From: an uncultured Pseudomonadota bacterium
GTDB taxonomy: Bacteria; Pseudomonadota; Gammaproteobacteria; Burkholderiales; Usitatibacteraceae
NCBI GenBank assembly: GCA_946885905.1
Contig: CAMPHL010000079.1
Span: 1-8,581, forward strand
Reading direction: 5' to 3'
DNA: 8,581 bases
Shown here: positions 6,539 through 8,581 of the stretch, in pieces
Layout: the number at the start of each line of letters is the position of its first letter
Numbering within the stretch: the first letter of the stretch is position 1
The notes under the pieces: generated by a model
The model's database searches: none
Told to the model about the DNA's origin: nothing
What the model saw: the letters and a program-made list of their open reading frames with translations, nothing else
Position numbers and translations under genes: made by a program

Positions 6539-6688
6539 GCAGGATCAGTCAAGCAGTCGAAGTCTCAGTCTCCCTCCCAGCCGCCCCGCGCGGTGCCAGT
6601 CGGCAGTCAATTCCCCTACTTGATGGTTCGTGACCCGTTTCCGGGTCGGGTTTCGCCCGGAGTCAATCAATTAGGAAGGAATTTTGCA
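6539..6688 (+). promoter_or_regulatory. Long 5' leader of the cold-shock mRNA with alternative hairpins
   Basis: The leader between the -10 box and the ATG is about 150 nt and has no open frame of note. GACCCG (6632-6637) pairs perfectly with CGGGTC (6642-6647) around a TTTC loop. The same right arm can instead pair, as CCGGG (6641-6645), with CCCGG (6656-6660). The two folds exclude each other and lie 13-25 bases before the ribosome site AGGAAGGA (6673-6680). Five CAGTC copies lie in the first half (6546-6608). Cold-shock leaders are known RNA thermosensors; that this one works so is inference. Confidence 0.5.
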
Positions 6689-6892
6689 ATGGCAAAAGGC
6701 ACCGTGAAGTGGTTCAACGACGCGAAGGGTTTCGGCTTCATCACGCCGGCTGACGGCGGGAAGGACCTCTTCGCCCACCACACCGAGATCCAGATGGGCG
6801 GCTTCAAGAGCCTCAAGGAAGGCCAGGAAGTGGAATACGAGCCGATCAACGGCCAGAAGGGGCCCGCGGCTTCGAAGATCCGCGCGGTCTAA
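6689..6892 (+). CDS. Cold-shock protein, CspA family
   Basis: A 67-residue single cold-shock domain, the normal size. [20 protein letters not shown] carries RNP1 (KGFGFI, 13-18), and DLFAHH (26-31) is the RNP2 site, with Ala and His where E. coli CspA has V-F-V-H-F. The rest ([15 protein letters not shown], then a C-terminal ASKIRAV) is typical. The family binds single-stranded RNA and DNA and acts as an RNA chaperone in the cytoplasm. The ATG at 6689 has AGGAAGGA eight bases upstream. The gene is a single unit with its own promoter and long leader, and it ends before a double hairpin terminator. Whether it is cold-induced or constitutive cannot be read from the protein, though the leader favours post-transcriptional control. 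A second gene of the same family begins 1.7 kb downstream. Confidence 0.97.
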   Translation: MAKGTVKWFNDAKGFGFITPADGGKDLFAHHTEIQMGGFKSLKEGQEVEYEPINGQKGPAASKIRAV

Positions 6893-6900
6893 GGTCGTCA

Positions 6901-6929
6901 CCGGGCGCGGCTGCTGCCGCGAAGCCCGG
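6901..6929 (+). terminator. First hairpin after the cold-shock gene
   Basis: Stem CGCGGC-TGCT-GCCGCG (6906-6921) is perfect and is extended by CCGGG (6901-6905) pairing with CCCGG (6925-6929) across a short bulge. It lacks a T-run and is followed closely by the stronger terminator hairpin. It may stabilise the 3' end of the short cold-shock mRNA. Confidence 0.4.
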
Positions 6930-6939
6930 GGCCCCACCG

Positions 6940-6969
6940 AAAAGCCCGGTCTGAGACCGGGCTATTTTC
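6940..6969. terminator. Strong bidirectional Rho-independent terminator
   Basis: AGCCCGGTC (6943-6951) pairs perfectly with GACCGGGCT (6955-6963) around a TGA loop. The stem is flanked by AAAA on the left and ATTTTC on the right, so it has a T-run in both directions. It ends the plus-strand cold-shock transcript and the minus-strand paralog operon, whose last stop codon (6968-6970) abuts the stem. Confidence 0.88.
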
Positions 6970-7429
6970 ATTTGCGCGTGAGCGCCGCCAGCTTCGAGCC
7001 CAGCAACGGGCGCAGCTCGGTGAAGAACTCCTTGCGCTTCGCATCGCCCAGGAAGGACCGCGCAATCAAGCGACAGGTCTCGCCGTCGGACGAGCCGGCG
7101 GCGTGGTCGAGCACGGCGAGTATCGCGACGACCTCGGGCTGGAGCTGCTCCCGGCCGATGGGGCTTTCGTGCGACAGGCATTCGCCTACGCGCGCGAGCA
7201 CCTTCGCCATGAAGACGTGCGGAACCATCGATCCCAGCGCGTTGACATGCTCGCGGCGAGCCTCGCCCAAGGCGGGCGAGACGGCGCTCAGCTGTTCGAT
7301 GAGGTCGAGGTTGTTGAGGGCCGCTCGCGAGCGGGTGCGCACCAGGAGCTCGCCGCGCTCATCGGGAGACGTGCCACGCAGCCGAACGGTACGACCGCCG
7401 TACTTGAACGGCTCCCGGATCTCACTCAT
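6968..7429 (-). CDS. Conserved-looking protein of unknown function, paralog A
   Basis: A 153-residue protein if started at MSEIREP (7429); an ATG at 7447 would add MGPCCG. Neither start has a strong ribosome site. Residues about 41-144 match the neighbouring upstream gene: ALGEARREHVNALGSMVPHVFMAKVLARVGECL (split here as residues 53-85) and EFFTELRPLLG (134-144) are the best conserved blocks. By hand about half of some 92 ungapped positions are identical, so the two are clear tandem duplicates. Residues 1-40 (basic and polar, FKYGGRTVRLRG) are not shared. The protein looks mainly helical, with no signal or membrane segment. The shape (PHVFMA block, then an acidic helix, then SFL near 125) resembles what I remember of the DUF7674 family; this is a weak suggestion. 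It is the last gene of a three-gene operon ending at the terminator. Confidence 0.72.
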   Translation of the reverse strand: MSEIREPFKYGGRTVRLRGTSPDERGELLVRTRSRAALNNLDLIEQLSAVSPALGEARREHVNALGSMVPHVFMAKVLARVGECLSHESPIGREQLQPEVVAILAVLDHAAGSSDGETCRLIARSFLGDAKRKEFFTELRPLLGSKLAALTRK

Positions 7430-7483
7430 CCCGCAGCATGGACCCATTCCAGGCCCGTGGCGAGAAACTTTGGGCGAAGCCGT

Positions 7484-7897
7484 TCAACCGCCATGCACCT
7501 GGGCCCGGGTCACCGGACCGAGCAGCGGCCTCAAGTCCTGGAAGAAGATCTCCACCTCTGCGTCGCGCACGAACGAGATCGCGACCACGTTGCGCGCTTC
7601 CCGGTCGCCGTGCGCCATGCCTTCCTCGAGCGCGGCGAGCATGCCCTTGATCTCCGGGCCGTTGGCGTCCATCGCGTGCGCCGCGCCGAGCACGAAGCAA
7701 TCGCCAAGGCGAGCGAGCACGGCGGCCATGAACACGTGGGGGATGAGGGTGCCATAGGCGGCCAGGTGCAGGCGCCGCGCCTCACGCAACGCAATCGACG
7801 CGGCACAAAGCTCTTCCACGAGCTCGGCGCAACTGAGCGGCTTGCCGCGCGCGGGCCGCCCGGGGCCGCGGTGCGCGTCCGGGGAACGGGGATTCAT
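7484..7897 (-). CDS. Conserved-looking protein of unknown function, paralog B
   Basis: A 137-residue protein. The shared core spans about residues 24-127 and includes ALREARRLHLAAYG (36-49), IPHVFMAAVLARLGDC (52-67), GPEIKGMLAALEEG (80-93), AISFVRDAE (106-114) and DLRPLLG (121-127). One Cys after the PHVFMA block (C67) is also present in paralog A. The first 20 residues are Pro/Arg-rich, differ from paralog A, and may include untranslated sequence since the ATG at 7897 has only a weak ribosome site. There is no signal peptide or membrane helix, and no catalytic motif I recognise. It lies 40 nt after the 84-residue protein gene and 54 nt before paralog A (36 nt before its longer start), all on the same strand. 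A possible DUF7674 affinity applies here as for paralog A. Confidence 0.72.
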   Translation of the reverse strand: MNPRSPDAHRGPGRPARGKPLSCAELVEELCAASIALREARRLHLAAYGTLIPHVFMAAVLARLGDCFVLGAAHAMDANGPEIKGMLAALEEGMAHGDREARNVVAISFVRDAEVEIFFQDLRPLLGPVTRAQVHGG

Positions 7898-7937
7898 GCG
7901 CCCCGGACGGCAATGGCCCGATAAGCCGCCGTTACCT

Positions 7938-8192
7938 CTACCACTTCGCGACGTCTTCCGATTCCAGGGAGAACTTCGTCACCGGCGCCCTGGCTGCGAT
8001 CGCCTCGGCCTCGGCCTTGAGGAAGGCCTCGGAGAGCTTGAGGCTCAGCGTCGCGATGTTCGTCGCGCTGGCGGCGAGCTTCACCGCGTCCTGCGAGATC
8101 TCGGTGTTGCGCGCGACGAGCTCCACGTAGATCTGCACGGCGAGATGGTGCGCGCGCTCGTCGGAATGGGACCCGGATTCATGGGGGACCAT
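7938..8192 (-). CDS. 84-residue helical protein of unknown function
   Basis: A small protein that I do not recognise. It has a His/Ser-rich start (MVPHESGSHSDERAHH), then a long, probably helical part with hydrophobic residues at helical spacing (LAVQIYVELVARN at 17-29, TLSLKLSEAFLKAEAEAIAA at 48-67), and ends DVAKW. No signal peptide, cysteine or membrane segment is present. The start is well supported: AAGGAG five bases before the ATG at 8192. It is the first gene of a three-gene operon with the two paralogs, and it is divergent from the Lys-rich protein gene across 198 bp. The amphipathic helices suggest an oligomerising or partner-binding protein (inference). Confidence 0.75.
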   Translation of the reverse strand: MVPHESGSHSDERAHHLAVQIYVELVARNTEISQDAVKLAASATNIATLSLKLSEAFLKAEAEAIAARAPVTKFSLESEDVAKW

Positions 8193-8257
8193 GCTCGCTC
8201 CTTCGGGGCAAACGTCGACTATGCGCCCAATCCCGGCCCCGCGCCGGGGCCGTCGCG

Positions 8258-8266
8258 TGCTATTGT
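8258..8266 (+). promoter_or_regulatory. Candidate extended -10 promoter for the second cold-shock unit
   Basis: TGCTATTGT has the TG-N extension and four of six consensus bases in the -10 hexamer. No -35 is clear. Starting here would give a leader of about 118 nt before the Lys-rich gene, containing hairpins GCCC-AATC-GGGC (8308-8319) and CGCCGC-ATT-GCGGCG (8342-8356). It parallels the long leader of the first cold-shock gene. Confidence 0.3.
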
Positions 8267-8390
8267 TGATGGCGCCCGGTCGTATCCTTCATGGCCACGC
8301 CCTCGCGGCCCAATCGGGCGATCGATTCCAGCCTGTTCTCGCGCCGCATTGCGGCGTCAATCGACTTCGCCTTCCCACCGGAGACGTGCA

Positions 8391-8555
8391 ATGCCCAAAC
8401 CGAATTACGCGTTCGCCAAACGCCAAAGAGAATTGGCCAAGAAGCAGAAGAAGGAAGCCAAGCAGCGCGAACGTGCGGCCGACAAGAATCCCGCCGCCGA
8501 CCCCGCGCCCAGCGACGCTCCCGCCGCAACCCAACCCGAAACCCCTGGAGGTTGA
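8391..8555 (+). CDS. Lys-rich 54-residue protein upstream of a cold-shock gene
   Basis: A small, two-part protein. Residues 1-30 (MPKPNYAFAKRQRELAKKQK and on through KEAKQRERA) form a strongly basic, probably helical segment. Residues 31-54 are Ala/Pro-rich, disordered-looking and end PETPGG. The start ATG has GGAGA six bases upstream. The frame is open far upstream, but that sequence is not protein-like. The KPNY...KRQRELAKK opening looks like small basic proteins I recall from other proteobacteria, with no known function. The stop lies two bases before the next start, and the ribosome site of the cold-shock gene is inside this gene, so the two are translationally coupled. A nucleic-acid-binding or ribosome-associated role is a reasonable guess from charge and neighbour only. 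Confidence 0.8.
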   Translation: MPKPNYAFAKRQRELAKKQKKEAKQRERAADKNPAADPAPSDAPAATQPETPGG

Positions 8556-8557
8556 AA

Positions 8558-8581
8558 ATGGCTAAAGGCATCGTGAGGTTC
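8558..8581 (+). CDS. Second cold-shock protein, first eight codons only
   Basis: The frame MAKGIVRF begins at 8558 and runs into the window edge. It matches the first eight residues of the cold-shock protein at 6689 (MAKGTVKW) at the level expected of CspA paralogs. GGAGG (8547-8551) lies six bases upstream, inside the Lys-rich gene. Only the start is visible, so family membership is probable rather than proven. Confidence 0.75.

Noticed and set aside
7842..8390. Upstream extension of the Lys-rich protein to 237 residues
   Set aside because: The extension is antisense to the well-supported 84-residue gene and part of paralog B, and the short start has its own ribosome site.
1..8581. CRISPR array, tRNA, rRNA, insertion sequence or attachment site
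   Set aside because: No regularly spaced repeats, cloverleaf-like segments, terminal inverted repeats with a transposase frame, or integrase gene were found by reading both strands.

Overview
The window looks like chromosome of a high-GC betaproteobacterium, probably Burkholderiales-like. This is inferred from a Bug-type (tripartite tricarboxylate) solute receptor beside a LysR regulator, a beta-type LeuD sequence, a Lys-rich small protein next to a cold-shock gene, and uniformly GC-rich third codon positions. The lineage cannot be fixed further by eye. There is no rRNA, tRNA, CRISPR array, insertion sequence or phage gene.

Layout. (1) 1-2556, minus strand: a tight catabolic operon of a cytoplasmic sulfatase-family hydrolase, a secreted Bug receptor and a metallophosphoesterase cut by the window edge, with gaps of 13 nt and -1 nt. 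Divergent from it is a LysR regulator (2627-3538, plus). A good T-N11-A dyad sits over the regulator's start codon, the usual arrangement for an autoregulated LysR controlling its divergent neighbour. (2) 3486-4124, minus: leuD of leucine biosynthesis, without leuC or leuB beside it, overlapping the lysR 3' end tail to tail by 53 bp. (3) 4300-4815, plus: a secreted CHRD-domain protein, closed by a hairpin shared with the next, convergent unit. (4) 4876-6019, minus: a two-gene redox operon of a 1-Cys peroxiredoxin followed by a cysteine-dioxygenase-family cupin. Upstream on the same strand is a 47-residue protein with four Cys-Pro pairs (6297-6440). (5) 6527-6969, plus: a cold-shock protein with a long leader (about 150 nt) that can form competing hairpins, ending at a strong bidirectional terminator. 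(6) 6968-8192, minus: three small genes, two of them diverged tandem paralogs of a family I cannot name securely, preceded by an 84-residue helical protein. (7) 8391-8581, plus: a Lys-rich 54-residue protein directly followed by the start of a second cold-shock gene.

How the parts fit. Region 1 reads as regulated uptake and hydrolysis of a small ester-type compound (inference). Region 4 is thiol and peroxide handling. Regions 5-7 place an uncharacterised three-gene operon between two cold-shock units. No complete novel defence or mobile system is visible. The most useful leads are the Cys-Pro microprotein, the tandem paralog operon, and the cold-shock leader.
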